Assembly: GCA_947179485.1 (NCBI GenBank)
Contig: OX359246.1
Location: 74,985,508 to 75,049,507, forward strand
Direction of reading: 5' to 3'
DNA from: Allacma fusca
Taxonomy: Eukaryota > Arthropoda > Collembola > Symphypleona > Sminthuridae
Length of the DNA stretch: 64,000 bases
The position numbers and the translations under genes are program-made. Every line of letters starts with the position of its first letter. The stretch's first letter is position 1. Below, in pieces: positions 1 to 10,584 of this stretch. Under the pieces are notes generated by a model that was not told the DNA's origin, did not search any database, and saw only the letters and a list, made by a program, of their open reading frames with translations.

Positions 1-3000
1 ACCACTTTGTTAAAAATTTCCTTCAAAATTTCTCTTTCATCCGCCAAAGTTTTGGATCGAATTTCAACCACTGGAAACTCTACCGATTCCTCGAAAATTT
101 TGACATCACTTTCTTCACAGACCATTGTTTTTGCTATTTTCCGTGGCTTTGACTTTTTCCGATTTCCTTTTTCGCTTCCGTTTTTTAAAATGTTAGAACT
201 AATTTTGTTAACACAAAATTCAGTTTGTTCCACAATTTCTCTCAAAGTCCTGGTTTCCATAAATTCCATTCCATCTGATTTTTGAGAAGACGAAACTCCG
301 AGGATTTCTTTCCGTAGAATTTCATTTTCAGATTTAAGTTGATGAAAGGCATTTGTCAAATCGTCCAATCGGGACTCGATGCGAAGGAGGACTTTTTTCC
401 TGTGAATTTAGAGGTACGGATTAATCAAAATTAGTGTTTCGGTTTCACAATGTAAGCAAGTGCCAACGTCGTACCAATTAACTTTTAATTTTTTTTAGTT
501 CAACTTTTTAATTATTTCGCATTTTAGGAATGAACATAGAATCAAAACACAACTAAAATGGGATTCATTTGCATTCATTTAAATTGAGAGTGTTTCTATT
601 CTTTTGAAAATCAAATACAAACATTGCAGACTATTTATTCACAACTGATGAATAAAATTCGTTTAAGCGATGCTTCGTTCATAAAATGTTGATTTTTGTA
701 TGTAATGAGGATTTAAAATTTCAATTCGTGCATTTGGAAGTTAGTAACAAGGCCTATTTGTGAAAAGACGAATTAAATAAGGGAAAGATTTAACTGCTTT
801 CCCCAACCCTCCGAAGTGGTAACGGTAAAAATATTCAAACCTACTAGTTTGTAGCAAATTGACTTTTAAATTTTCAAAAATTGGTTTATTCTCGTACCGT
901 CGTAAGGCAAGAAGATATTTTCCAAAATTAAGAATTTGAGTAAATATTCAAACTAGATTTTTCAGTACTTCTTACAACAACGTGATTCTGTTCAACTTCG
1001 CTCAGCGCTGTATCCACAGTTTTTAAACTGCGATCGTGAAACAAAGTTTTAAAAACCAGGATTAAAGTTTGCAACGAAATGCGAGAATCAAATATTTTTT
1101 TCCGTTACCTGTTCGATAACCAAAGAGGAAGAAAATTGGTTGGGGCAACTTGCACAAGCCTATTATTTGTAAGTAATATGCGACAGAACGAAGAATGTAT
1201 CTTAAAATGAGTCATTAACAGAGCTGCTTTCAGGTATCAAAAAATCAGGATCCGCACCTGAACCCGACCCGTACCTGAAATTTCAGGTAAAAATTTTCTT
1301 CGACCCGAACTTGCTCAGTCGGATCCGGGCAAATACTTTACTTGTCAGGTATTTTTCGTCGGGTATAACTAGAATACCCGTACCTGAAAAATTACCTGAA
1401 ATTCGGATCTGATGTAAACCCGTCCCGAACCTGACCCGAACCTGAACCCGCACTTGACTTTCAGGTATTTCAAGCGATTGAATTTTAATATTATTGATAA
1501 CTCTAAAAGTTTGAGTAACCGGACTAAAAATGCAGGTGAATTTATCAGTCTCACCACAGTAAGTGAAATAGCTGTACGCTGCTGATTTCTTTACTGGCTT
1601 GTGGTCTTGTCTTCAGTCATCTTGACTTTGATTTAATTCTTTAATGGCTTCGGGTACTTCTTCACTCATGTTGAAAACTTAGTTTCCATTTAAACACTTA
1701 AAGTTCATGATAATTACATTTAAATCATTACTTGCTTCTAACCTTCAAATAAAAAACCGTTGAACTCTCATCGATAATTACCACACAAGCCTGGTTGACG
1801 GTTTGCTAAACACCTACTCACTACAGTATTTGACCTCACTGCAGGGATTGGATTTTCATAAATCTTCCTATAAGATCCTTTCTGAACTTTCCTACTGAAT
1901 CTTAAAGTCACTGCAGGAAGGTCCTTAACGATTTAACAAATCACTGTTGGCAAAAATAATATCCCTACAAGACGTCAAATCCCTGTCAAATAAGTTTAAC
2001 CAAATCTAAAAATTCCTGTTTCTACAACAAATTTTCCTAAAACAAGCCAACAAATTAGAAAATCCCTGCCAAAATAAAGTCAACGAATTTAAAAATCCCT
2101 GTTCTCAAAATAATCCCTTCCTTTTGAGATTTTTGTTCACAAATATTTTTCCCTGTCAAGAATATTCCCATCTTCCCACAAAAATCCGACCCCTACCACC
2201 CTATTTTTCCCAACTAAGTGCCCTTAGAAAGATTGCATGCAGAATGGAAGGTTTCATTCACGTGAAGTTTAAATTTTATTCGCGGAAATAAATACCTGAA
2301 AATTACCTGAAATGTCAAGTTCGGGTTCAGGTATTTCATATACTGAGACCCGAACTTGAACCCGATAAAGTGTTCAGGTATTTTATTTTTACCCGAACTT
2401 GACGGTAACCCGACCTGAATTTTCAGGTGCGGATCTTGCAACTACCCGCACTCGACCCGAGAATCGGGTACTTTATTTTAACTAACCCGAACCCGACCCG
2501 AACCCGACCCGACGGGTATTTTTCAGGTACTACCTGATACTTGCAAGCAGCTCTGGTCATTAATAAATAATCCTTTATTTAGTCATTTCAAAGTTTTACC
2601 ACTGTTTTTCTCCTGCACAGAAATTTGTGACGTTTTAAAAAAACTCCAACAATTTATAAGAGAGAATATTGCAAGTGGGTCAACAACATTTACAAATCAA
2701 ATTTAAATCAAGCTTGAAGCTTGATTGAAATTATTTCGGAATTCAAATCCCAGAGTCAATTAACCTGGAGTCCGATTGTTGGGACTGGAACTTTATAAAA
2801 AAATATGAGGATGAGATTCGAAGTGAAACTCTGTCTCCATTTAAACTTCTAACTAGAAGATTTTTTCATGGGTTAAAAGCTCCTTGTCTTTAATAATTGG
2901 AGCACAAATCCAACGACTTGCTTCAATCTTTTGACTTTGCTGGCAAAGTAGAAAGAGATGAAGGCAATACATTTATTTTTCCGATTGAGTTAAGTAAAAA

Positions 3001-3049
3001 ATACTTACATTTCTGCGACTTGGGAGAAGAACCGAAGAGAAATTTATTG
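1..3049 (-). CDS. Partial gene for a coiled-coil protein (5' part, continues beyond the left edge)
   Basis: On the minus strand the segment 399-1 is open for 132 codons with non-random composition. It encodes a heptad-like stretch (RIESRLDDLTNAFHQLKSEN, then EILRKEIL), followed by a Lys/Arg-rich patch and an acidic region. It is preceded by a good acceptor (AG at 401-400). Two upstream minus-strand exons fit in phase: 1159-1109, with acceptor AG at 1161-1160 and a GTAACG donor, and 3049-3009, with a pyrimidine-rich acceptor and a GTAAGTAT donor. Joining them creates an ATG split over the intron (AT from 3010-3009, G from 1159). An in-frame stop lies upstream in the first of these exons, so the protein would start MLVQVAPTNFLPLWLSN and run straight into the coiled coil. 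Intron 1 contains a 1.3-kb hAT-type element. The family is not recognised; a chromatin-associated or transposon-derived coiled-coil protein is possible. The 1-399 exon is fairly secure, the two small exons less so. Confidence 0.5.
400..1108. other. Intron 2 of the partial minus-strand gene
   Basis: AT-rich sequence between the proposed minus-strand donor at 1108 and acceptor at 400. No other feature was seen. Confidence 0.4.
1219..2555. mobile_element. Non-autonomous hAT-type element, TSD GTCATTAA
   Basis: A perfect 8-bp direct repeat GTCATTAA flanks it (1211-1218 and 2556-2563). The ends are CAGAGCTGCTT... and its near-inverse ...AAGCAGCTCTG, typical of the hAT superfamily. Both end regions are packed with variants of CCCGAACCTGA/TCAGGTTCGGG, including the perfect 18-bp palindrome TACCTGAAATTTCAGGTA at 1272-1289. 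No transposase is encoded. The middle (about 1790-2195) is an unrelated 'ccctgtcaaa' repeat, also found inverted near 61.3-61.6 kb. The element lies inside intron 1 of the minus-strand gene. Confidence 0.85.
1790..2195 (-). repeat. Dispersed 'cagggattt' repeat, copy 1
   Basis: Read on the minus strand, this segment repeats aacagggattttt / ggcagggattttc words. It matches 61290-61640 on the plus strand in order and spacing; shared words include tttgacagggatttgac, ttatttttgccaacag and ggaccttc. It is nested in the hAT-type element. Its exact ends were not found. Confidence 0.6.
2564..3008. other. Remainder of intron 1 of the partial minus-strand gene
   Basis: This holds no recognised repeat. 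The plus strand is open at 2900-3052, but that frame conflicts with the good minus-strand splice signals at 3001-3052 and was not accepted. Confidence 0.3.
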
Positions 3050-3587
3050 CTGTCAAAGATCAGGAACAATTAGAAGAAGAACAAGTAATAAGTAGATTTT
3101 TGGAAAACATGTAAAAACAGTAAAATATTAATTGCAGCTGGGAAAGGCACTTATGGCCATCAAAGCATGGACACGAAGACACGAACAGAAGAGTCGTCTG
3201 AAGAAATCCCGCTTCAAATGCAAATCGTAATCATCGGGTTCGATCGATGGAGCATGCGTCAAAACAAGGCTCGCGGCAGCGACTCCTCAAGTGGGTAATT
3301 TTTCCGTTAAAGGTCTGATACAATTGAATGATAAGATGTTGAACCCTTTATTGTTGTTAGTACGACAGTGGCAAGGAATGGACTGTTCTTCCCATAGTTT
3401 ACACTTTGTAAGGGAGTATGCACATATTACGGTTAATTTTTTCTCCATTTTTGAACTTTACCCCGCTTGCGTCATACTAAAATCGTTATCCTTCGACCCT
3501 CCTCCTTTATATGCGTCATCGAAGCAAAACACACAAATAAAGCAAGTGTAATGCGTTTTTATTAATATGAGTATAAATGTTTTTTAA
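3050..3587. other. Relatively CpG-rich upstream/intergenic stretch
   Basis: The part at 3130-3290 is richer in GC and CpG than its surroundings (tcgatcgatgg, gctcgcggcagcgac). It lies just 5' of the first exon proposed for the minus-strand gene, so a promoter is plausible. No TATA or initiator could be assigned. An 86-codon plus-strand frame at 3291-3551 has no recognisable content. Confidence 0.25.
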
Positions 3588-3902
3588 TTAAACGTCAGCA
3601 ATATCGGCCAATTCGCTCTGAATCCAGCAAGCAACATTTTTAACAACTTTAATCGGTGAATCCGAAGAATTCGTCCGCTGAAGATGCTGTGGACATTGAT
3701 AACTTTGAACAACCGATTCAGTGCTTTTCGTGATGCTTTCTAACGAACTTCTATGAACAGCTCCTTTGTGGGATTCATATTCAATTTTGATAACAAAATA
3801 GTGATTGCAAAAAAGGCAGCAGGTTTGCCTTTCAATGTTGTCTTGAATGTTGGGACAGTGGTAGACATGCTGGAAAGTTTCCAGTTTTCTGTCAACTGCT
3901 TA
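3588..3902 (-). CDS. Terminal exon of an unrecognised Cys/His-rich protein (partial)
   Basis: The minus strand is open for about 100 codons and ends at TAA (3590-3588). Translation gives VDRKLETFQHVYHCPNI and then TCCLFCNHYFVIKIEYESH. The grouped Cys/His residues resemble a small zinc-binding module. A Ser/Thr-rich stretch and a second CPQH follow. Acceptors are possible close to the 5' end of the open frame (ttataagcag or gttgacag), where an in-frame stop lies immediately upstream. No upstream exon could be chained to it, so it may be the last exon of a gene to the right, or a relic. The composition looks like protein rather than random AT-rich sequence. Confidence 0.35.
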
Positions 3903-3914
3903 TAATATGACACG

Positions 3915-4082
3915 ATGAGACAAACCGCTAAAAAGGCAGTTGAATCGTCCGGGTTAAAAATTCGAACCCTAGAAACATCGTGCTTACAGAGTATACCGGA
4001 GAAGGGTCAAACTTCGATTTTAAAACTTTGTCCGAGGTGCTTCTCCAAGGACGACATCAACTGGGATCATGACAAGGAATAA
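3915..4082 (+). CDS. Short open frame with a CPRC motif (hypothetical)
   Basis: This is a 55-codon plus-strand frame from ATG to TAA with an in-frame stop upstream. The C-terminal part reads KLCPRCFSKDDINWDHDKE, which looks like half of a zinc ribbon next to acidic and aromatic residues. It abuts, on the opposite strand, the Cys/His-rich exon at 3588-3902. It could be a piece of a spliced gene, a decayed transposon gene or chance. Confidence 0.2.
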   Translation: MRQTAKKAVESSGLKIRTLETSCLQSIPEKGQTSILKLCPRCFSKDDINWDHDKE

Positions 4083-4616
4083 ATTACAAAACTTGCTGAT
4101 ATGGTCGGACGTGATTTTGTAGCCACTCCTGCGGAAGCCCAGAATTTTCGGACTCCTCATTGTTGTCATAGAGATTCGGACTAATGTGTGACTTATCCGT
4201 GTTTATAAAACGTATCAGTGGTCCTTTTTATAATGAAAAAACCATATTACTCAAGACATTGGAGAAGCTAAATCCTGTCTTTTAGGCAGAGTATTTATAT
4301 GTAGATGTTTTAGCAAAACATTACATTTCAAAATGAGCGATGGTGTGAAATATACGAAATAGAATCTGTTGTAATGAAAACTACCCTAATGTATGAAATA
4401 ATTCATTCATTTTGTAATTGATGAAAATTTGAGGAAACACCAGCAGTGGGAAAATTAACTCAGGGCATTATATCACAGAGTAAATCAACATTACAATACC
4501 CTTGTAAAGCACCTAGTGCACTAATTCTGGTTCTGTGAAACAAATCTTGAATACTAAAAATTTCTAAATACTGACATCATGAATAATAGGGTAGGTAAAC
4601 ACATGTAGGAGCTCTT
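4083..4616. other. Intergenic, no feature seen
   Basis: AT-rich sequence. The minus strand has a short open piece near 4185-4090 (LPQEWLQNHVRPYQQVL, then stop) that could not be linked to the neighbouring exon. Confidence 0.3.
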
Positions 4617-4624
4617 GTTCAAAA

Positions 4625-5223
4625 CAGACATGTCCAGCCTTCGAAGGCTAGCCTTCAATGAAGGCTTCATTGAAGGCGGAATTTCAATTTTCCAGAGAGT
4701 TGGGAAGGGAAGGCGGGAAGGCTGAATTAATTCGGGAAGGCTGAAGAAAGCCTTCTTGTTATTAGCATAAAACTGAAGGCGAAGGAAGGAAGTATGTAAA
4801 GTAGCCCTCTGCTACTTAGAAGGCTTCGCGCATGCAATGAGCTACAATAGATAGTTACAAATACAACAATGAGAGTGTACTAAAAACACTACAAATGCAC
4901 GATGAGACTTACTTCATTGGTTCTGATTTTAATAAACGAACTCAATTGAGTAAATTGTGTTGCTGTTTTTCAGGTGTTTTACCTGCAAAAGGGTTGTTTA
5001 AATAAATTGCTATGGCATTTCGTGTTATGAAGGCTGAATAGGAAGGAAGGCTGATTTTTTTTGAAGGCTGAAGGCTGGAGGCATTAAATTAATAAGTAAA
5101 ATAGGGCTGAAGGAAGGCAAAATATTTTGAAGGCTTCCTTTAATAGAAGGATGAAGGAATGCGTTTTTTCAAAAAATTGCCTTCGAAGGTTTGAAGGAAG
5201 GCAATTTCATTTGGACATCTCTG
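4625..5223. mobile_element. Non-autonomous hAT-type element, TSD GTTCAAAA
   Basis: A perfect 8-bp target duplication GTTCAAAA lies at 4617-4624 and 5224-5231. The termini are CAGACATGTCCA and the inverse of CAGAGATGTCCA (one mismatch). The body is almost entirely GAAGGCTGAAGG / CCTTCGAAGG words in both orientations, so it can fold extensively. It has no coding capacity. Confidence 0.88.
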
Positions 5224-5231
5224 GTTCAAAA

Positions 5232-6367
5232 TGCTATTGAATTATTTGCTCTGGAAGCGTTGAGATGATAGTCGAAAAAATGTTACTTTATCCATTCTAC
5301 TTACAATTAGACCTAACCGTAAGCTCTGCTACTGATTGTCGTAAATTATAAAACCCAAAGTTCCTCACGAATGCGGGGAATGAATTACTACAAACAGGAT
5401 GTTACTTCCAGCTGATAAATCTAATCAAAATTACGACTACAGAAGACATAAAAAATTAAAGTCAGTTTCAAACCCTCGCAAATTATAAAGTGATAAATAC
5501 ACACGTAAGATACACATATGCACAAAATAGAAAATTATGATTGATGATTGACCTCAGTCCTGATTGGGGAATCTGAAAGTGTGGGTGCCATAGGATGGAG
5601 AAAAAATTACGGAAAGGGAAGGTAAAAATTTTTAGGATCTGTAGGTCTTAGAATCTTGGTTTCGACAAAAAAAGCGTTTTGAGGATTTTCCGTAGTTGCG
5701 CATCATTTTGATTAGCATAAAAATTTGAAGAGCACAAAATTTGGGGAGTTCCTTTCGTTAGAACTGATGCTTGCAATTTGTAATTAAGACCCAGGCTAAC
5801 TTGTGTCAGTAAACAGATGCACTCAATACGTACAGGAAATTCTCTATTTAGTTGTTTTCCCTCAGCATCCCCTTTTTGTTGGTGTAGTTAAAATTTCCGC
5901 ATAAGAATAATAAGCATATATCGGCCCATATTTGGCAACCCCTAAATAAGAAATTCCCTTCACATCCGCATCAAGCTTTTACTAACTACTTCTTCCCATG
6001 CTTTTTTCGAACATTCTGTGGAGAGTGGGAGTAGTTTTTAAAATGTAATTTTCTGGTTTAATTTGAACGGATCTAACTACCTTCCTTTTCCTCCAGATTT
6101 TTAGCATGTATATTTCCCTGCTATAGACACTAGCATTTCTACCTTCCTTTACCTTGAGTTCATTGGTTGAAAAACTAACAAATGTTGTCCTGATTTGAGG
6201 AAACATAGATACTAATTATATTGTAGGCCAAATTGCATTTTAGAGTTCATCATTTTGTGAGAAAATTCCCACGAAACCGGAGCAAGGTTGTTTAAAAATT
6301 CAGCTTCATTTCCAAAAGTGAGATTTTTTGGGGGATAAAGTGACACGAAGATCTGTTTATAGTGAAC
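5232..6367. other. Intergenic, no feature seen
   Basis: AT-rich sequence without recognisable genes or tandem repeats. The 74-codon minus frame at 5982-6206 resembles no family. Confidence 0.4.
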
Positions 6368-6375
6368 GTCGTGAT

Positions 6376-7563
6376 CAGACCTGCGTTCGGGTTAAGTATT
6401 TTGAGGATCCGAACTTGAACTTGACCTGCACTTGAACTTTCAAGTAGATATTTGTCAATACCCGAACTTGGCGTTTCGGGTCCCAGGAATTACGTGTCAT
6501 ACCAAGTCATATCTTGCAAGTAATCTTTTCTAAACCCGAACTTGATCTGATACTTGAATGTCGAGTCAATAAATCTTGAGAACCGAACTTGGAATCGACT
6601 TGAATCCGAACTTGGATTTCAAGTACTTGAACCTTGCAACTTTGTAGTATGAAGTAGCAAAAACACTCCAACGGGTGGAGCTAAGATTTTCAATTTCCGT
6701 CGTCTTTATTAAATTCAGATTCAGGTTCACTCATGGTCTTTTCCTTGTGTTACAGTCTCACTCCACAATTTATTTCAACAGTTTTTCAAAAATGATGAAA
6801 AATTAGAATAGTTTTAAGCACGACGGTTTACAGAATACACAACAGTCACTCCAAATGAAAGTGAGTTCGAGTTTCGGTGCAGATCTCTGCAGGCATGGTT
6901 TCTAGTAGGGTTTCCAATGGTCTGGTCCGGTCTGATTCAACACTTGGACCAGACCAGATACAATTGGTCCAGCTTCAGGACCAGAACAGACCTGACCCCA
7001 AGGCCAATGGTTTCAAAAGTACGTAAAATAAAAATTTATGAGTTAACGAAATCCCATGGAACAAATTAAAACTTACATTTCTGGGGATACAAGAAAAATT
7101 TGACGGGATAAAATGTGATTATATAATGGCTCTCAATGGTTTTCTGGACCATGGTCCGGAGCATGGTCTTTGGTCTGGTCTGGTCTGGTCTGAACGACTG
7201 GATCAGACCAGACCGTTGGCATCACTAGTTTCTAGAATTTGCAGAAGTGCGAACAACCGAGGAAGAAGCACGAAGGAATCAAACGTTGGAACTAAGATAC
7301 TTGAATCGGTACTTGAAAGTGCAAGTTCGGGTTCAAGTAAAATACATGCCCCAGAACCGAACTTGAACTTGATCCTTAGTTCAAGTCAATTCTGGGGGCT
7401 TGCACTTGGACCAAAACCGACTTGAAGTTCCAAGTTCGGATCCAGCAAATACTTGAACTTGATCCGATTCAACCAAGTAGAAACGCTCATGATCCCGAAC
7501 TTGCTCCGAACTTGACCTGACATGATACTCGTCAAGTACTACTTGAACTTGACCGCAGCTCTG
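6376..7563. mobile_element. Non-autonomous hAT-type element, TSD GTCGTGAT
   Basis: A perfect 8-bp target duplication GTCGTGAT lies at 6368-6375 and 7564-7571. The ends are CAGACCTGCG and CGCAGCTCTG (inverted, one mismatch), close to the CAGAGCTGC ends of the element at 1.2 kb. The body consists of CCGAACTTGAACTTGA-type words. A second element is inserted at 6906-7227, so roughly 860 bp belong to the host element. No transposase is present. Confidence 0.87.
6906..7227. mobile_element. Nested hAT-type MITE, TSD GTTTCTAG
   Basis: This 322-bp element lies inside the one above, flanked by a perfect 8-bp repeat GTTTCTAG (6898-6905 and 7228-7235). The ends are TAGGGTTTCCAATGGTCTGG and the inverse of TAGTGATGCCAACGGTCTGG. 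The subterminal parts are arrays of GGTCTGGTC/GACCAGACC. Related GGTCTGGTCC words occur near 42.5-42.75 kb and 39.6 kb. Confidence 0.85.
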
Positions 7564-7571
7564 GTCGTGAT

Positions 7572-8630
7572 GTGATGCATGTCCTCTTGTTCATCATCAC
7601 TAACAGCGTCTAACCAAATTCAGCAAAAAAAATTACAATGATATATTAACTTCCGTAATTTGATTGAATTTTTGTTTGTAAATTTTAAAGTTTATTTGGT
7701 TCAATTTATATATTTTTAAAAAATATATATATATAATTACTTATATGCTCATATACTTGTCAGTAGTTACTGAATCCCACATCATACACTGGGTCGTATC
7801 ACATTGCCCCTAAACATAGAAATAGTACAAATATTTAATTTGATACGATTGGTGCACGCAGCAAACTTTGAGATTATCTAAAAAAACATTCTCATTCCGT
7901 AAATAAAAAAATAATGAAATGCTTTCCCATTTCTTTGAATTTGAATTTTGAAGTGCTATTTTGAATGAAACCCCTGCCTCCTGTAGGGTTGCTCTTATGG
8001 AAATGACTGACTTATAGGAAGGATGGTGCACAGGAACTGCACTTGTGAAAATGAGGGTGAAAAGTTGCGTTGAGTTGTGTGATGTTGATGTTGAATTTTA
8101 TCTCTGATGTTGTTTTATCCTTTTCCAGAAGATTTACTAATGAGGAAAACATTGGCTCATTTATGGATATGATAATGCTTTCAGATGTATGGGCATATGT
8201 ACGTGCTATGGGCTTTTACGGGGAAAATGTAGTTTAGAAACCATGTGTGTGATGGTATACTTATAGGGAAATTATGGGGAGATAGGAAGATTTGATTGAA
8301 GGAAGGGAGCTGTAAAAGTACCATTGGAATGGGCTGGGTTGGTTTCCTATGGGTTTTTGGGTGTAGTCTTTTCCCAAATGAAAATGTGGATTTTCACATC
8401 CCTCTTCATTTCACATGCTTCATTTGCTATCAACAAACTAATGCTGTGTGTGATGTGCTGGAGATTCCTTTGACGACTCACGAGCATTCCATGCCTCGCC
8501 TGTCCTTGTCCATCGTCTTCATTCCATCTCTCTCTCCTATTCCTAATTTAGCACAATAAAGCACATGCACATTTCGAATAGGTCGAGATCTGTTCATCCC
8601 AATTAATCCCTATATCCGGGCATCAGGGGT
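7572..8630. other. Intergenic; AT microsatellite only
   Basis: An (AT)n run lies at about 7717-7736. No convincing gene was found; the short frames at 7810-8031 (minus) and 8296-8559 (plus) match nothing known. Confidence 0.4.
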
Positions 8631-8636
8631 AAGAAA

Positions 8637-9740
8637 TTTGAGATTTTAGGTCAAAGTTGTATTTCTCACGAAGAAGTTTGTTTTAAAATTGTGAGTTATA
8701 TTTTAAGGTCAAGTTTTAGTTAGGTCTCATATTGACTTTAAATTCAAGTGTCATGTAGGTTTTTCAGGTCAACTTTACTCAGGTCAATTCCAGTGTTTTT
8801 ATGACCTTTAAGGGTAAGGTCAAATTTTGCTTCCTTTGCTTTAAATTTTAGCTGGAAGCTTTGTGGGTCAAAGTCGACTTCAGCTTGTGGATTTACAGGT
8901 CATGTTTCTGTCAAGTCTTTCAGAAGGTCAATGTCAAATGTCATGCTCGGTCTTTTCCGATCCACTTTTATTGACTATTAAATATTGTGTAACTCTAGGT
9001 CATGATCGGTCATTTTCGGGTCAACTCACATTGTGTGTTTCATGTGCTGTAGGTCAAGTTCAAGTTTGGTCCTTTTTGGTTCAACTCTCATTGCTTGTTA
9101 AATTTATTGTAGGTCAAAGTCAAGTTTGGTCTTTTCCGGGTCAACTCTCATTGCTTGTTAAATTTATTGTAGGTCAAAGTCAAGTTTGGTCTTTTGCGGG
9201 TCAACTCTCATTGCTTGTTAAATTTATTGTAGGTCAAAGTCAAGTTTGGTCTTTTCCGGGTCAACTCTCATTGCTTGTTAAATTTATTGTAGGTAAAAGT
9301 CAAGTTTGGTCTTCTCCGGGTCAACTCTCATTGATTGTTAAATTTATTGTAGGTCAAGGTGATTTTCGGTCTTTTCCGGGTCAACTCTGATTGTTGATTA
9401 AATTTTTTTAGATCAAGATAATGTTTGATATTTTTAGGGTCAAATCTAAATGTTGGATGGTAGGTCAAGGTCATGTTCGATCTTCTCCAGGTCAACTCTC
9501 ATTGTTAGCTAAATGTACATTATGTATTCTCATGTTGTGTGGTGTCTTATGTTAAAGTCCTTGATTTTGGTCAAGGGTCAGTTAGGTCATGTTTAGGCAA
9601 TTCAAGGTCAGTTTGGTTAGGTCAACTTAAAATTTGATTCCCGTGTGACTTCGGGTCATTTATGTATAATTGAGATCAATGGATATGACTGGTAGTTTTG
9701 ACCGGAAAAGCTATGACTTTGACCCGATTTTGCCCCAGTG
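8637..9740. repeat. AGGTCA-rich repeat field with a 60-bp minisatellite
   Basis: The whole stretch is dominated by GGTCAA/AGGTCA words. Between about 9050 and 9370 a 60-bp unit (aggtcaaagtcaagtttgg, then a tcttttccgggtcaactc part) is repeated about five times with few changes. Because 60 is divisible by three, the array is open in frame and mimics a 20-residue protein repeat. That open frame (8863-9390) is treated as a by-product. Outer parts are more degenerate. No terminal repeat with target duplication was found. Confidence 0.75.
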
Positions 9741-10580
9741 GATCAAAATAATGGTATGATGAATAAATCCTGGTTATATGGATCTGAAACTTGTTGGTAT
9801 AAATTAAATTTGACTTGTACGAAGCCCTAATGATGTAGTTGTGGTTGATGAAAGATTTGAGTGTTTTGGATGGAAAATGGTTTTTTGGTAGTTTTTTGCA
9901 TGGGTCGGGTAATGGGTAAAAAGTTGATGCGATGACGCCTCCTGCCTCGTTAAAGGATTGCTGGTTCATTTATCCCGGAGGTTTTGGAAAAAGAGGAGAC
10001 ATCCTGGGAAGGAGTCCGTGTAGTGAGGAGAAGGGATGAGGAAAGTGCATAAATAAGGCTTTTGAGTCTCATTAGATTTGCTCATGTGTTTTTTCCAACT
10101 TGATTCGGATTTGCATGCTGGGGATGTGGAGATGAACAGATGGCTCATTCACTTTCCATCTTCGTCTCATCAAGTATCGTCTCCTTCCCTTACAAATAAA
10201 TACACACGTAAATAAACATGTTTCCATCCTCAGCACTTTTTCCCAACACGCAATGCATTGGAATTGTGCCATTACGACTCTCAAAACTCTCAATCCCTTC
10301 CCTATATTTACAACTCAAAAACAAATGTGATGGGGAGCAATCGCATAAATTCCATTTCATTTCCTGTAATTAGACCTCCGTCTTCCCAAATCTCCTTCCC
10401 AAATGGAACACTCAGCATTTATTAATTAATGAATCATTACCAAATCTCCTAGCACTCCACAGCCATTACAGATACGTTATGTTATGGGACCAAGTTCATA
10501 CTTGGGAACATGCTCGGATTCAAATTATTTTCAGGGATGTCATATATGCATACGTCTCATTAAACTTGGACTTAATTTTA
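9741..10580. other. Intergenic; contains one copy of a short duplicated segment
   Basis: The part near 10320-10376 (ttcatttcctgtaattag with flanks) recurs diverged at about 12284-12340. No gene was recognised. The minus-strand frames at 9676-10293 overlap each other and resemble no family. Confidence 0.4.
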
Positions 10581-10584
10581 TCTT

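Noticed and set aside
2900..3055. Plus-strand open stretch reading ...FDFAGKVERDEGNTFIFPIEL...
   Set aside because: Its composition is protein-like, but it lacks a clean acceptor, a second plus frame is equally good there, and it conflicts with strong minus-strand splice signals at 3001-3052.
3138..3230. Plus-strand end LGKALMAIKAWTRRHEQKSR... followed by a stop after an AG
   Set aside because: It is too short, without partner exons, and lies in the presumed promoter of the minus-strand gene.
8863..9390. 175-codon plus-strand open frame with 20-residue repeats
   Set aside because: It is produced by a 60-bp minisatellite whose unit length is a multiple of three. It has no independent start context or homology.
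8637..9740. The AGGTCA field as a bounded transposon (CAGGGGTAA... / ...TTTTGCCCCAG ends)
   Set aside because: The ends are only loosely inverse and no 8-bp target duplication could be matched.
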